This document shows positions 32,368-44,856 of a stretch of DNA of 64,000 nt, piece after piece. The position numbers were made by a program, and so were the translations under genes. Below the pieces are notes generated by a model. It searched no databases. It saw only the letters and a list, made by a program, of their open reading frames with translations, and was not told the DNA's origin. Every line of letters begins with the position of its first letter. Positions within the stretch are counted from its first letter, which is position 1. Origin of the DNA: Pleurodeles waltl (Eukaryota > Chordata > Amphibia > Caudata > Salamandridae); NCBI RefSeq assembly GCF_031143425.1, contig NC_090447.1, forward strand, positions 22,975,426 to 23,039,425, written 5' to 3'.

Positions 32368-34921
32368 GTGCCAGCCCGAAATGCCGCCCTTCACCCTAAA
32401 AGAAACAGAGATGGCAATTTGCGCTCAAAGATCTGGTAGGGCCCCTGGCCAAGATGGTATTCCCTCGGATCTGTACAAATCAGACCTGTCTGTGTGGACC
32501 CGATATATCAACAGGGTATCAAACACTGCCATGGCATCTCGATCCTATCCGCTCTCGTGGAAGATGGCCATTATTGTCCCCGTTCATAAGGAGACAAGAG
32601 CTCCCCCGGGAATTATAGGCCTATTAGTCTATTAGACAACTTGCAGAATTTTTTTTCGTACCAGTTGCTAACTAGATTAAAACAATGGATAATGAAAAAT
32701 CAGGTCTTATGCCATCTTCAGACAGGATTTAGGGACAAGATCAGCACTATCGATCAGATCTTCCGATTTACCACCATCAAGTGGAAGACCGTAGATGCAG
32801 ACAAAGGCCACTTATTTGTGGCCTTTGTTGATTTGAAGTCTGTGTTTGACCTGGTCCCGCGTGCCAAGCTTTGGGAGGTCCTTAGTACCACCGGTGTTCC
32901 GGGTTCCATGATTAATATTATCAAGGATCTTTATTCTGATAATTGTGCTAAAGTCTGCTGGGGTGCTATTGGCGATCTGACTCCTGCTTTTCCAACTGCA
33001 CGGGGCGTGAGGCAAGGCTGTGTCTTGGCGCCCACCTTATTTCTTTTGTTTATTAATGCCTGTTTGCCATATCTCTTAGACTGTCAAAGTGATGCCCCTA
33101 GCCTGGGCGGGCAGAAGATTCCCTGTCTTCTGTTTGCAGATGATACCCTATTGTTATCACGTACTGCTATGGGCCTTTCTAGGCTGCTCTCCAGATTCCT
33201 GGAGTTTTGCACTGACCATGGGTTATCAATTAATTCAGCAAAAACAAAATACATGGTTTTTGGAGATATTAGAAAAAAAATGAAGAGGCCTGTATACTTA
33301 GATGATGTCCCCTTGGAAAGGGTGGGTACCTTTGATTATCTAGGTATTAAAGTGGAATATTCACATCTTTGGCATGCCCAGCGCCATAAATCTTTATTAT
33401 GCCGCAAGCAGAGGGCGGGGGGAATTGTCAGATTTGCCTCTAGTTCCCCGAAATTTCCAATATTTCCTGCACTGGAAATATACAAAGCTCAAGCTAGGGG
33501 GGCCGCCTTATATGGAGCTGAACTTTGGGGCCATTGTAATCTGGCGAATCTGGCTAGGGCGGAAAATCAGTTTCTAAAAATTATGCTAAAGGTTCCATCG
33601 AGTACCCCATCCTTGCCCATTCACCTGGACCTAAATCTTTTTTCAATCTCACAGATTGCTGCCCTAAGGCCCCTGCTGTTTTGGATTTGGCTGTGGACAA
33701 CAGATACCCTAACCCCTTTTCGGTGTGGCCTCCTCAATGTGGTGGGCAGTGATTTTAGTATTAAATCTAAATGGTGTGTTTTCGTTGAACAATCCTTTTC
33801 TGGTCTTGGCTTAGGTTCCTATTGGCATGATCCGATTTCTATTCCTAAAAATGCTGCACAGCTGTTAAAGGATGCTTATTGGCATAATGTTCAGGTTGGA
33901 CAATTTGCTAGTTCTATTCCATTGTCTATGTCCGACAATTTTTTACTTGTTAAATGTCATTATGAATTTGAGCCCTTTTTGGATGCAAAGTTATCTCCAT
34001 TTGCTCGTGCCCTCTTAATTAGGTTTAGGATTGGGTCTCTCCCTCTGTGCTGCCTTACGTACAAATGGTCCAGTACAACTAATAGATCTAAAGGTTGCCC
34101 GATAGGTTGTAAAAGTGAAGAAACTGTTTCACATGTTTTCTTCCACTGTCAAGCATATCACAAACAAAGAGCACTTTGGCTCATCCCGCTTTGCAAACAA
34201 TTAGGGGTTAGATCCTGTCTCCACGCTGAGAGAATTTTAAAATGCGACCCGTCCGTCCAGATAGCTCTACCAGTGGCAAGATTTCTTGAGTCTATCTGGC
34301 GGTTGCGATTAGCAAGTTTAAGGGTCAAAACTGTGTAGTTATTGTTTAGTTTTATCTATGTATATTTATTCAACTTGGATGTATGATTGCAGTTTTTGTT
34401 GTACAGGATATAGACCTTGGTTTGGTTCATTATGGATTATTTATAGACCTATGGAACTGATCCTTTATTTTATGTCGTGAGAATTTTAAAACGAAAATCA
34501 TCCACCCAGACAGTTTTTTTAATGGGGAAAAAAAGGGGAGTTTTTTGGTATTATTCTGACATCTGAGATTAGCAATTTTAAGGAGCAAGAGTGGGGAATT
34601 AATTTGTAGACTGATTTATTTATATTTATCAAATTGGATGTATGATTGCTCCACAGTATATAGATAATGGTGTATTATATTTTTAACCAGTGTTGATTCA
34701 TGGAACTATTGTCATTATTGAGTACAGCCTTTCATTATATTAAGTGATGTTTATCTGACTGCTTATTTCTTGGTTGTTTTTTAAAACTTGTCTTGTCCCT
34801 TTTAACTGTGCTTTTACCTTATTTTTTTAGTACCCCCCTGCTTTTAGAAGCTCTCTTTCTTTTTGTTGTGTATTGTACTTTAATGGTTTGTTTTTACTTA
34901 CCGAAATAAAGAAAGCATTAA
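32368..34921 (+). mobile_element. 5'-truncated non-LTR retrotransposon (LINE)
   Basis: The insertion is bounded by an 11-bp direct repeat, GCATTGTAAAT, at 32357-32367 and 34922-34932, a target-site duplication. Removing it restores the C1 sequence as seen in C2. The 3' end is ACCGAAATAAAGAAAGCATTAA with an AATAAA at 34905-34910 and no long poly(A). The untranslated 3' part (34339-34921) is AT-rich. The perfect duplication suggests a comparatively recent event. Confidence 0.85.
32383..34338 (+). pseudogene. LINE reverse transcriptase ORF, one frameshift
   Basis: The frame begins inside the insertion (truncated 5', endonuclease absent) with RAPGQDGIPSDLYKSDL and PLSWKMAIIVPVHK. After a 1-nt frameshift at about 32592 it continues without a stop for over 570 codons. 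RT blocks: NYRPISLLDN, FVAFVDLKSVFDLVPR, GVRQGCVLAPTLF and LLFADDTLLLS, with the catalytic F-A-D-D kept. The C-terminal part has CPIGCKSEETVSHVFFHC, a CCHC-type zinc motif found after RT in several LINE clades. RT primes cDNA synthesis at a nicked target. The clade is not settled from sequence alone; it is not L1 of the type at 43-52 kb. Confidence 0.85.
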
Positions 34922-35364
34922 GCATTGTAAATTGGCTGTGAAATAACATAGATGTTATTTCACTCAGGCTGCAGTGGCAGTTCTGTGTAAGAATTGTCTG
35001 AGCTCCCTATGGGTGGCAAAAGAAATGCTGCAGCCATAGGGATCTCCTGGAACCCCAATACACTGGGTACTTAGGTACCATACACTAGGGAATTATAAGG
35101 GTGTTCCAGTGTGCCAATCAGAATTGGTAAAATTGGTCACTAGCCTGCAGTGACAATTTTAAAAGGAGAGAGAGCATAAGCACTGAGATTCAGGTTAGCA
35201 GAGTCTCAGTGACACAGTTAGGCACCACACAGGGAACACATTCAGGCCACAAACTATGAGCACTGGGGTCCTGGCTAGCAGGATCCCAGTGAGACAGGCA
35301 AAAACAAACTGACACACAAGTAAGAATGGGGGTAACATGCCAGGCAAGATGGTACTTTCCTACA

Positions 35365-35619
35365 GCTACCGCCATGAAATCTCTGGCGGAAAGGGGACTC
35401 GTGATACCGCCAGCGATATTGAGTAGACCGCCGGGTTGGAGATGCTGATCTCCGTTCCAGCTGTCCAACCACCCTGGCGGCACCAGCGGGGATGTGGCAG
35501 TTTGGCATAGGCCAAACCGCCACACTTATAATGTGGCGGTCTTAAATGCATTCCATCGGTGGTGAGACCGCCACCACGCCCATGGTGGTCTTCAGTCCAC
35601 CAGGGTCCTAATGAGGGCC
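35365..35619. mobile_element. Harbinger-type element end (MITE fragment)
   Basis: The right end, read in reverse, is GGCCCTCATTAGGACCCTGG, matching the termini at 23498 and 5269. It is followed inward by inverted-repeat blocks (GTGGCGGTCT and relatives around 35470-35570). The left part is missing because C1 abuts at 35364. The base triplet after the end is AAA, so no TTA duplication can be confirmed. Confidence 0.6.
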
Positions 35620-35916
35620 AAAGTGTGCAAAGTATTCATGTATCACAAAACAGTAATTAAATAAAGCACAGGAAACAGTTTAAAAATCCAAAACCAATTT
35701 ATAATAGGACACATTTTTATCTAAATAAAACCTTGGTCAAAAGTTTACCTTCGAACTTATTCGTTTTTTGAAGTATTTCTTCAGCTGGACGAAGTCGCCA
35801 GTCTGATCTGACGTCCATGGAGCCCTTCCTCAGATACGCATCGCAGGAGGCTTCGGTGAAGATTTCTACGTTCTGACTTAGAGGATTTTTCAAGATGAAA
35901 ATCCTTCGACAGGACT
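35620..35916. repeat. noncoding LTR-like sequence with repeated unit, left part
   Basis: This sequence continues beyond C2 at 38909. A unit containing GATCTGACGTCCATGGAGCCC, then GCAGGAGG and TTTCTACGTTC (35795-35880), recurs at 38928-39000 (GATCCGACGTCCCTGGAGCC). The host sequence of C2 thus carries an internal tandem repeat of roughly 130 bp. No gene is seen. Confidence 0.5.
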
Positions 35917-38908
35917 GTAGGAAAGTACCATCTTGCCTGGCATGTTACCCCCATATTTCACTGTATATATGTTGTTTTAGTGTATGTGTCACTGGGACCC
36001 TGCCAGCCAGGGCCCCAGTGCTCATAAGTGTGCCCTGTATGTGTTCCCTGTGTGATGACTAACTGTCTCACTGAGGTTCTGCTAATCAGAACCTCAGTGG
36101 TTATGCTCTCTCTGCTTTCTAAATTGTCACTAACAGGCTAGTGACCAATTTCACCAATTCACATTGGCATACTGGAACACCCTTATAATTCCCTAGTATA
36201 TGGTACTGAGGTACCCAGGGTATTGGGGTTCCAGGAGATCCCTATGGGCTGCAGCATTTCTTTTGCCACCCATAGGGAGCTCTGACAATTCTTACACAGG
36301 CCTGCCACTGCAGCCTGAGTGAAATAACATCCACGTTATTTCACAGCCATTTACCACTGCACTTAAGTAACTTATAAGTCACCTATATGTCTAACCTTCA
36401 CCTGGTGAAGGTTGGGTGCTAAGTTACTTAGTGTGTGGGCACCCTGGCACTAGCCAAGGTGCCCCCACATAGTTCAGGGCAAATTCCCAGGACTTTGTGA
36501 GTGCGGGGATACAATTTCACGCATGCACTATACCTAGGTCACTACCAATGTATAGCGTCACAATGGTAACTCTGAACATGGCCATGTAACTTGTCTAAGA
36601 TCATGGAATTGTCACCCCCATGCCATTCTGGCATAGACAATTCCATGATCCCCCCGAGTCTCTAGCACAGACCCGGGTACTGCCAAACTACCTTTCCCGG
36701 GGTTTCACTGCAGCTGCTGCTGCTGCCAACCCCTCAGACAGGTGTCTGCCCTCCTGGGGTCCAGCCAGGCTTGGCCCAGGAAGGCAGAACAAAGGACTTC
36801 CTCAAAGAGAGGGTGTTACACCCTCTCCCTTTGGGAAAAGGTGTCAGGGCTGGGGAGGAGTAGCCTCCCCAGCCTCTGGAAATGCTTTGATGGGCACAGA
36901 CGGTTCCCATCTCTGCATAAGCCAGTCTACACCGGTTCAGGGATCCCCCAGCCCTGTTCTGGCACGAAACTGGACAAAGGAAAGGGGAGTGACCACTCTC
37001 CTGACCTGCACCTCCCAGGGGAGTTGCCCAGAGCTCCTCCAGTATGCTCCAGACCTCTGCCATCTTGGAAACAGAGGTGTTGCTGGCACACTGGACTGCT
37101 CTGAGTGGCCAGTGCCAGCAGGTGACGTCAGAGACTCCTTCTGATAGGCTCTTACCTGTGTTACTAGCCTATCCTCCTTCCTAGGTAGCCAAACCTCCTT
37201 TTCTGGCTATTTAGGGTCTCTGCTTTGGGGAATTCTGCAGATACCGAATGCAAGAGCTCACCAGAGTTCCTCTGCATCTCTCTCTTCACCTTCTGCCAAA
37301 GGATCGACCGCTGACTGCTCAGGACGCCTGCAAAACCGCAACAAAGTAGCAAAGACGACTACTGCAACCTTGTATCGCTGATCCTGCCGCCTTCTCGACT
37401 GTTTCCTGGTGGCGCATGCTCTGGGGGTAGCCTGCCTCCTTCTTGCACCAGGAGCTCTGAAGAAATCTCCTGTGGGTCGACGGAATCTTCCCCCTGCAAC
37501 CGCAGGCAACAAAAGACTGCATCACCAGTCCTCTGGGTCCCCTCTCAGCATGACGAGCGTGGTCCCTGGAACTCAGCAACTGTGTCCAAGTGAGTCCCAC
37601 AGTCCAGTGACTCTTCAGTCCAAGTTTCGTGGAGGTAAGTCCTTGCCTCCCCACACTAGACTGCATTGCTGGGTACCGCGTGATTTGCTGCTGCTCCGGC
37701 TCCTGTGCACTTTTCCAGGATTTCCTTCGAGCACAGCCAAGCCTGGGTCCCTGACACTCTAACCTGCAGTGCACAACCCTCTGAGTTGTCCTCCGGCGTC
37801 GTGGGACTCCCTTTTCTAACTTCGGGTGGACTCCGGTTCACTCCTCTTCTAAGAGCCTGCTCCGGTACTTCTGCGGGTGCTGCCTGCTTCTGTGAGGGCT
37901 CCCTAACTTACTGGGTGCCCCCTCTGTCTCCTCATCCAAGTGGCGACATCCTGGTCCCTCCTGGACCACAGCAGCATCCAAAAACCCTAACCGCGACCTT
38001 TGCAGCTAGCAAGGTTTGTTTGCGGTCTTTCTGTGTGGGAACACCTTTGCAAGCTTCTTCACGACGTGGGACATCCATCCTCCAAAGGGGAAGTTCCTAG
38101 TCCTCTTCGTTCTTGCAGAAACCAAAGCTTCTTCCATCCGGTGGCAGCTTCTTTGCACCCTCAGCTGGCATTTCCTGGGCATCTGCCCACTCTCGACATT
38201 GTCGCGACTCTTGAACTTGGTCCCCTTGTTTCACAGGTATTCAGATCCGGAAATCCACTGTTGTTGCTTTGCTGGTGTTGATCTTCCTTGCAGAAACCCC
38301 CTATCACGACTTCTGTGCTCTCTGGGGGTTATAGGTGCACTTTACACCTACTTTTCAGGGTCTTTGGGTGGGCTATTTTTCTAACCCTCACTGTTTTCTT
38401 ACAGTCCCAGCGACCCTCTACAAGCTCACATAGGTTTGGGGTCCATTCGTGGTTCGCATTCCACTTTTGGAGTATATGGTTTGTGTTGCCCCCATACTTA
38501 TGTGCTCCTATTGCAATCTACTGTAACTTTACATTGCTTGCATTACTTCCTTTTGCTATTACTGCATATTTTTGGTATTGTGTACATATATCTTGTGTAT
38601 ATTTGGCATCCTCATACTGAGGGTACTCACTGAGATACTTTTGGCATATTGTCATAAAAATAAAGTACCTTTATTTTTAGTATATCTGTGTATTGTGTTT
38701 TCTTATGATATTGTGCATATGACACCAGTGGTATAGTAGGAGCTTTGCATGTCTCCTAGTTCAGCCTAAGCTGCTCTGCTATAGCTACCTTCTATCAGCC
38801 TAAGCTGCTAGAAACACCTCTTCTACACTAATAAGGGATAACAGGACCTGGTACAAAGTGTAAGTACCCCATGGTACCCACTACAAGCCAGGCCAGCCTC
38901 CTACAGGG
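35917..38908 (+). mobile_element. multi-kilobase solo-LTR-like element C2 (2.99 kb)
   Basis: It begins TGTAGGAAAGTACCATCTTG and ends CCAGGCCAGCCTCCTACA. It is the reverse complement of the C1 family along its whole length and has no nested insertion, so it shows the intact unit. An AATAAA at 38659-38664 lies about 250 bp from the right end, supporting plus as the sense strand. Flanking bases AGGAC and GGGAT agree at three of five positions, compatible with an old 5-bp duplication. It has no gag or pol. Alternative reading: a non-autonomous LARD-like element. Confidence 0.6.
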
Positions 38909-40187
38909 ATAAAACCTGAATATTGATCCGACGTCCCTGGAGCCCTCTTTGGATACACTGCGCAGGAGGTCTCTGTCAACTTTCTACGTTCAGACTCAGT
39001 CACTTTTTTGGAGATTTTCTTCAGCAGGACGAATCTGCGGGTCAGTCCTTATATGGAGCTTTTTCCAAAAAGGTCTCCAATCTTCTTCAAACTTCTGGAT
39101 CTTCTTCTTTAGGAGTCCACAGCTCACCCCAAGGTTTCAGAAGCTCTGAGTTGTTCCTTGAGGGTGCACACTACAACTCCCAAAATGCGCCTGGCTCAAA
39201 CTCCAAAATGACCACTGGACAGTGGTCAACGCTAGTCAGTTTCTTCAGGATTTGATGCAGGGGACTCTGGTTAGCTATTTTCACCTGTAGCAAACAGTTT
39301 GTCCCTCCTTGAACCAGTTGAAACCAGGCAAAGTCCTTCTTGTGGTGAATCCCAAGTGTGCAGCTGGTGTAGTCCTTCAGGGTGCAGTGTCCCGGTACAG
39401 GTCAGGGGTCCAGCAGGGCAGTCCTTCTTCTTCTGATGTTCTTCCTTGTAGGGATCTGAGGTGTGGGTGCAGCTCTGCATTATTTATCATTGCTCCTGGG
39501 TGAAACACAAGGGGGTCCTGGATATCCAATCAGAGGCAGGCTCCTTCCCCCTTTGATGACCACTTCCTGGGAAGTGTGGCAAAAATCAATCACAGAGAGC
39601 AACTCAACAATCCAACATGGCTGAAAATGATTTTTGGAGGTTAGATCTGGCTAAAACCACCCACTGGTGTGGCTAAAAATCCTAAACACACCCCTCTCCT
39701 GCCCTCTTCTAATCTAATCAAAGGCCACTTCACACCTCATCAAGGCAGCCTGGCTAGGCTGCCAGAGGCTGGCCAATCAGAGAAGAGCACTATAGAGCTG
39801 AAGTTGGCAACTCTTTAGGTAGAGTTTTTAAACTCTTTACGCGAACTAGTTACATTAAAACCAACAATTGTAAGTTGTGGGATTTATTATAACAATCATT
39901 TGATACCAAACGCGAGGAATCTGACACTTAAGGGGACTTTGTTAATTAAAATAAAGTCTCCTCGTTTTAGCCTCACCACAGTGATGGTAAAACACATTTG
40001 GCTTTTTCACCTCACCAGAGCTTATAAAACAATTTTTATAAGGTCCCTGTTTATAGTTACATGGCACTCGCCCATAGGGTTACATAGGGCTCACCTTAGG
40101 GGTGACTTATATGTAAAAATAAGGGAGTTTAAGACTTTGGAAAAACTTTTAATTCCAAAGACAAATTTGCATATAACTTTAGTTTAG
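38909..40187. repeat. noncoding LTR-like sequence, right part
   Basis: This continues the sequence interrupted by C2. It includes the second copy of the GACGTCCCTGGAGCC unit and, from about 39830, an AT-richer stretch. I believe it is a decayed LTR of another retroelement because of its position and lack of coding frames. Neither end is recognised. Confidence 0.4.
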
Positions 40188-42998
40188 CGGGTACCAGAGG
40201 TACTTACACCTTATACCTGGTCCAGTTAGCCCATATCAGTGTATGTAGTCAGTGTCTAGAAGCCAGGGCTCTCTAGTGGTAGTGTGGATGAGCAACCAAG
40301 GCCTAACTAGGAGACATGCAAAGCTCATACAATATCACTACAGTCACACAGTCCTTACACACATGAAAGAAAATGCTCAGTGGTACAAAAATAAAGGTAC
40401 TCTATTTTGGTGAAACACTTGCCAAATATACCTTAGAGACTATACTCCCTTAGGGGGTAAGTAATATACACAATATATACCATAGTATCCAAAGACAGGT
40501 AACTAAACAGTTAGAAAGCAGTGCAAATACTGAAAATCACAATAGTTAGAAATAGGCCTGAGGGAACACAAACCATATACTAAGAATGTGGAATGCGAGT
40601 ATCGGTTTCCTACCTAGGCAAGTGCAGTGTATAGAGGGGTGCTGGGAGTATGAGAAAACAACAAAGGTAAGTAATAGAACCCACCCCAGAGCCCAGGAAG
40701 GTAGGAGTAAATCCCAGGAACTTTCCTACTACACAGAAGAAAACAAATAAGAAGATACTGCAAGGCACTAACAATGGATTCCTGGACCTGAAGACCTGTA
40801 GAAGAAGAGGACCTAGTCCAATAAGCACAGAAGAGTCCAGGAAGAACAGGAGCCCCTGCTGACCCTGATGAAGGTGCTAAAGTGGAACCACTGGTGGGGA
40901 ACAACAGTCAGTACTGCACCCAAGAAGATGGATGCAGGTTCCTGGTTGGTGCAGATGATGTCCCACACTGGATGGATCATTGCAGTCTGGTTTGCATCGC
41001 TGGATTCTGCCAACAAGCCTTGGCAAAGGCAAAGCTTGCGGTTGAAGGAAAATGGCACTTCTCGGGACCAGGAAGGACCAGGTCGACTCTACACTGAAGG
41101 GGGAGTCGGAGGGGGCCCTCAGCAGTCCAGAGAGCCCTCAGAAGACCAGGCAGCATGACCAGGAGAAGGTGCAAATAGAGGCCCACGTAGCAATATAGCA
41201 AACATTCCCACGCCACCGGAAAACATCGCAGGAAGCTGTGCGTCACAGGAGGGAGTTCTGGGGGGCTGGGGCTGTGCTGTGCATTAAGAACTTTGTGGAA
41301 AGTTGCACACAGGCCTTGGCAACTGCAAATCACGTGGTGCATGGGGGTACTGTCTTGCATGGGGAGGTGAGCTCCTACCTCCACCAAAGTTGGACAGCTG
41401 GGCGTCAGGACCCTCAGGACTACTTCAGTTCACCACCAGTGTTACTGGATCTACACACTTCACCAGGAGAGGGGACACAATCCACCAGTCATTGCTGCAG
41501 AGGGTACCTACAGGAGCAAGGAAGTGACACCTTCACTTCTAGGGAGATTGCTTCACTCTTCTGGTGCAGGCTGAAGACTGGAAGCCCTCTGAGGATGCAC
41601 GACCGGGAAACAGTTGCAGTTGCTGGCAGGAGCTGAAGATACAGTGTTGCAGAAGTCATCTTGACTTCTTTGTTGCAGTTTTGTGGAGTTCCTGAAGGTC
41701 CAGATGCAGTGTCTTTGGTGAGAAGGTGAAGTAACGGATACAGAAGATTCCTGCTGGAGTCTTGCAATCCGAATCTGAAGAACCACCCAGAGGAGAGACC
41801 TTAAATAGCCCTGAAAGGGGGATTGGTCACCTAAACATGTAAGCACCTATCAGGAGAGGGCTCTGATGTCACCTGCTGGCACTAGCCACTCAGATGCTCC
41901 CTGAGTTCCCTGCCCATCCTGAAAACAAGATGGCAGAACCCATGGATCCTCTAGAGCAGCTCTGAGTACCACCCCTGGGGCAGTGTTGGACAGGGGAGTG
42001 GTCACTCCCCTTTTCTTTGTCCAGTTTTGTGCCAGAGCAGGGACTGGGAGTCCCTGAACCGGTGTAGATTGGATTATCCAATGTGCCCTTCAAAGCATTT
42101 CCAGTGGCTTTTAGAGGCTACCCCTTCCAAGCCTGTAACACCTATTTCGAGAGAGTGTAACACCCCTCTGCCAAAGGAAATCCTTTGTTTCTGTCTTCCT
42201 GAGCTCGTGTTTGTCAAGCAGCAAGAGGGCAGAAAACTGTTTGGGGGTGGCAGCAGCTGGGCTGCCTTCAAAATCTCACAAGGCTGGAATGGCAATACCG
42301 GGGGTCCACTGTGGAGCCCCAGAGTGCATGAAATCATACAACCAATGCTAGAATCAGCATTGGGGTATAATTCCAAAATGTTAGACACCTCACATGACCA
42401 TGTTTGGAGTTACCATTATGTAGCTGGACATAGTTATTGACCTATGTCCAGTACCCACATAAGATGGAGTCTCCGCACTCACAAAGCCCAGGAAAATGGG
42501 CCTGGAGTTCATGGGGCACCCCTGCTAGTGCAAGGATGCCCTCACACACAGATACTTTATACCCTGTCTTCTGGGCTAGAAGGCCTGCCATGGAGGTGAC
42601 TTATAAGTGTCCTGGTGTAGTGAAAAATGGCTGTGGGAGGGTGCTTGCACCTTTTCACACAGCTACAGTGGCAGTCCTGTGAACACTTGCATGGGCTCCC
42701 TATGGGTGGCAAAATATATGCTGGAGCCTATAGGGATCCCCTGGAACCCCAATGCCCTGGGTACCTAGTTACCATATAATAGGGGCTTATAAGGGGGCAC
42801 CATTATGCCAAATGTGGAGTGGAATACTGTGCTAACAGTAACCTACAACCAAATTTAGAAGGAGAGAGCATAACTACTGGGGTCCTGGTGAACAGGATCC
42901 CAGTAGATGCAGTAAAACATACTGACAAACAGTTAAACACACTGACATACAGGCAAAAAGTGGGGGTAACAACTCTAGAAAAGGGCTACTTTCCTATA
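40188..42998 (-). mobile_element. solo-LTR-like element C3, left end missing
   Basis: It is colinear with C1 from about its base 30 onward: GGTACTTACACCTTATACC, then ACAAAAATAAAGGTACT, TATACTCCCTTAGGGGG and so on. It ends GGGCTACTTTCCTATA at 42998, a variant of TTTCCTACA. It is noticeably more diverged from C1 and C2 than they are from each other. It joins L1 sequence on the right. The missing left terminus means no target duplication can be tested. Confidence 0.55.
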
Positions 42999-44856
42999 CT
43001 AAGGAAGAAACATTTCCACTGACGTGGGTATTTGGACTATGGCAAAGCAGGTGGTGATCTGAGACAACAGCAAGGTCTCACTATTTCCACGGTTCACTTT
43101 GTAGCAGTATACTGCAACAAAAGCATCAATAGTCGTCAACACAGCAGGGATGGAGGAGTGGAAGGCTAACAAGGTAAATAAAGTGTCATCTGCATATAGA
43201 TATAGTGTTGAGGGACATGCGGACATTACAATACCTGTTATCCAAACTGATTGGTGCATTGACGCCACTAAAGGTTCCACTGCAAAGAGAAGTAATGGGG
43301 GGACAATGGGCAAACTTAACCGGTTCCCCAACAGACCAAAAAGGGGTCAGAAAGAAAGTCCCCACAACTGACCTGCGCTGGGGGGGGAATCGTAGAGCCA
43401 TCTCACACTAGAGATGAAGCACTCACCAAGGCCAAATTTAAGAGCATGACAAACACATATTCTCATTCTATCCTGTCAAAGGCCTTTTCTGCATACAATG
43501 ACAGTGCTAAGGCCTCATTCGAAAGGTCCACTGCTAGGCAGACCACATGAGCTAGCATGCAGGGACCCGAATGATGTGTGGACTTAGACAAACCCCACTT
43601 GCAAATGTGAATGAGAGAAAAATTCACTCTCTTAAAGCTGGTTGCTAGAATCCTTGCCAATATCTTGACTTCCCCATTGAGCAGGGATTTGGGGTGATAT
43701 CTTCCACAGATCTTTTCCTGGGGTGGGTAGGACCAAAGCAGCACCCTATTGGACAATATATCGAAAGCAGCCCAAGCATTGAGCCTCAGCAAAGACATCA
43801 TAGAGAAGATCCACTACCTCAGATTTGGTCCATTTATAGAACTCTGCCAGGAAACCATCCTCACCTAGGCTTTGTGATAGGATAAATCCAAGATGGCCTG
43901 TTCTATTTCCTCTTTTGTGATCTCGCCCTGAAGCAGTTGCCTGCCATCTGTTAAGAGACAATGTAGGTGAATACCTTCCAGGATTGTGTTTATCTTATCT
44001 GTTTTTTTAACACTTTCTGGGAAGTAGAATATCTTGTAATAAGATACAAATGCATCTGCAATTTTCTGCGGCTTAGTGAGTAGCACGGCTGAGTCTGTAA
44101 TGATAACAGGAATAGACATATCCGCCTCCCTCTTGACATGCGGCAACCAAAGACCTTCTCTCCCTGTTCATAGTGCCAGTATTTCAACTTCTGTGGGGCA
44201 TACTCAGCTGTAGAGGTGAAGAAGGTATTGAGGCCCATGTGCACCTTCTCAAAGCTGTACCTGGTGATAGTCCATATGCACATGCCTGTGGTGGGATAGA
44301 TCAACTTCTAGTACCTTCAAACCCTCCTTCCTCTGCTTGTGAGGCAGGACTGCATCTCTCATCAGCTGTCTCAAATGGTCACCTTCACTGCTGCCAACAA
44401 TGTCAGGGTAGAGTCGATCGAAATATCAATGTTCTCTGGGTAAGTATGCACATGGGCTATAAACTGTATCTTGAGGCAATCAAAATCATAGGGTCTTGCC
44501 AACTGGGTTCTTGTATCAGGACAAATTGAGATGCCAGAGCTTGCAAATTGGCTGCGACAGACTCAGATCAGCCTCCAGGATAATAGGTGAGTAGCCCAAA
44601 GTACACCCTCTAATATTGAGGTCTTGTAGAGAACAGGAACTAAATGGTGGGCCATCAGGAAAATATCCAACCATGATTGCGCACCATGAACTGGGGACAA
44701 ATATGTGTATTCCTGGTCCATCGGATTCCAAAGATGCCATACCTCGCAGAGACCAAGATCAGCCACAAGATCTCCTAGGAGAGCTCTATCCACATTACTT
44801 GATGCATCAATTGGACCAGTGCAGTCTAAGACTTCATCCCCAGCCATATTCCAATG
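42999..44856 (-). pseudogene. L1 ORF2, endonuclease end through RT (part 2)
   Basis: The minus-strand frames in order are: endonuclease C-terminal half (DRALLGDLVADLGLCEVWHL, EYTYLSPVHGAQSWLDIFL); a linker with KLKYWHYEQGEKV; KIADAFVSYYKIFYFPES; and then RT, with NGEVKILARILATSFKRV, LSLYAEKAFDRIE and LYLYADDTLFTLL. The catalytic Y-A-D-D box is present. Several frameshifts and stops make it a pseudogene. The element is cut at 42999 by C3, so the ORF2 C-terminus and 3' end are missing. The front of the same ORF2 lies at 51728-52190, across the inserted Gmr1-like copy B. Confidence 0.8.

Larger units (their letters stand above)
29843..35364 (-). mobile_element. multi-kilobase solo-LTR-like element C1 with LINE insertion
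   Basis: The plus strand begins TGTAGGAGGCTGGCCTGGCT and ends GATGGTACTTTCCTACA. Without the nested LINE (32368-34921 plus one target copy) it is about 2.96 kb, close to C2 (2.99 kb), which is the same sequence in the opposite orientation. The 5' motif TGTAGGAGGCTGGCC and several internal phrases near the other end (CCTGGGTACTTAGGTACC type, then a G-rich AAAATGGGGGTAAC) parallel the Gmr1-like LTRs. I therefore read it as a solo LTR of a related family. No coding frame with a domain exists outside the LINE. Flanks GCTG and GCTA match only loosely. Confidence 0.6.

Noticed and set aside
23498..35619. A single giant Harbinger element bounded by the ends at 23498 and 35619
   Set aside because: The ends are similar, but the left flank has TTA and the right flank AAA, the right flank is not the continuation of Gmr1-like copy A, and two unlike Myb genes are inside.
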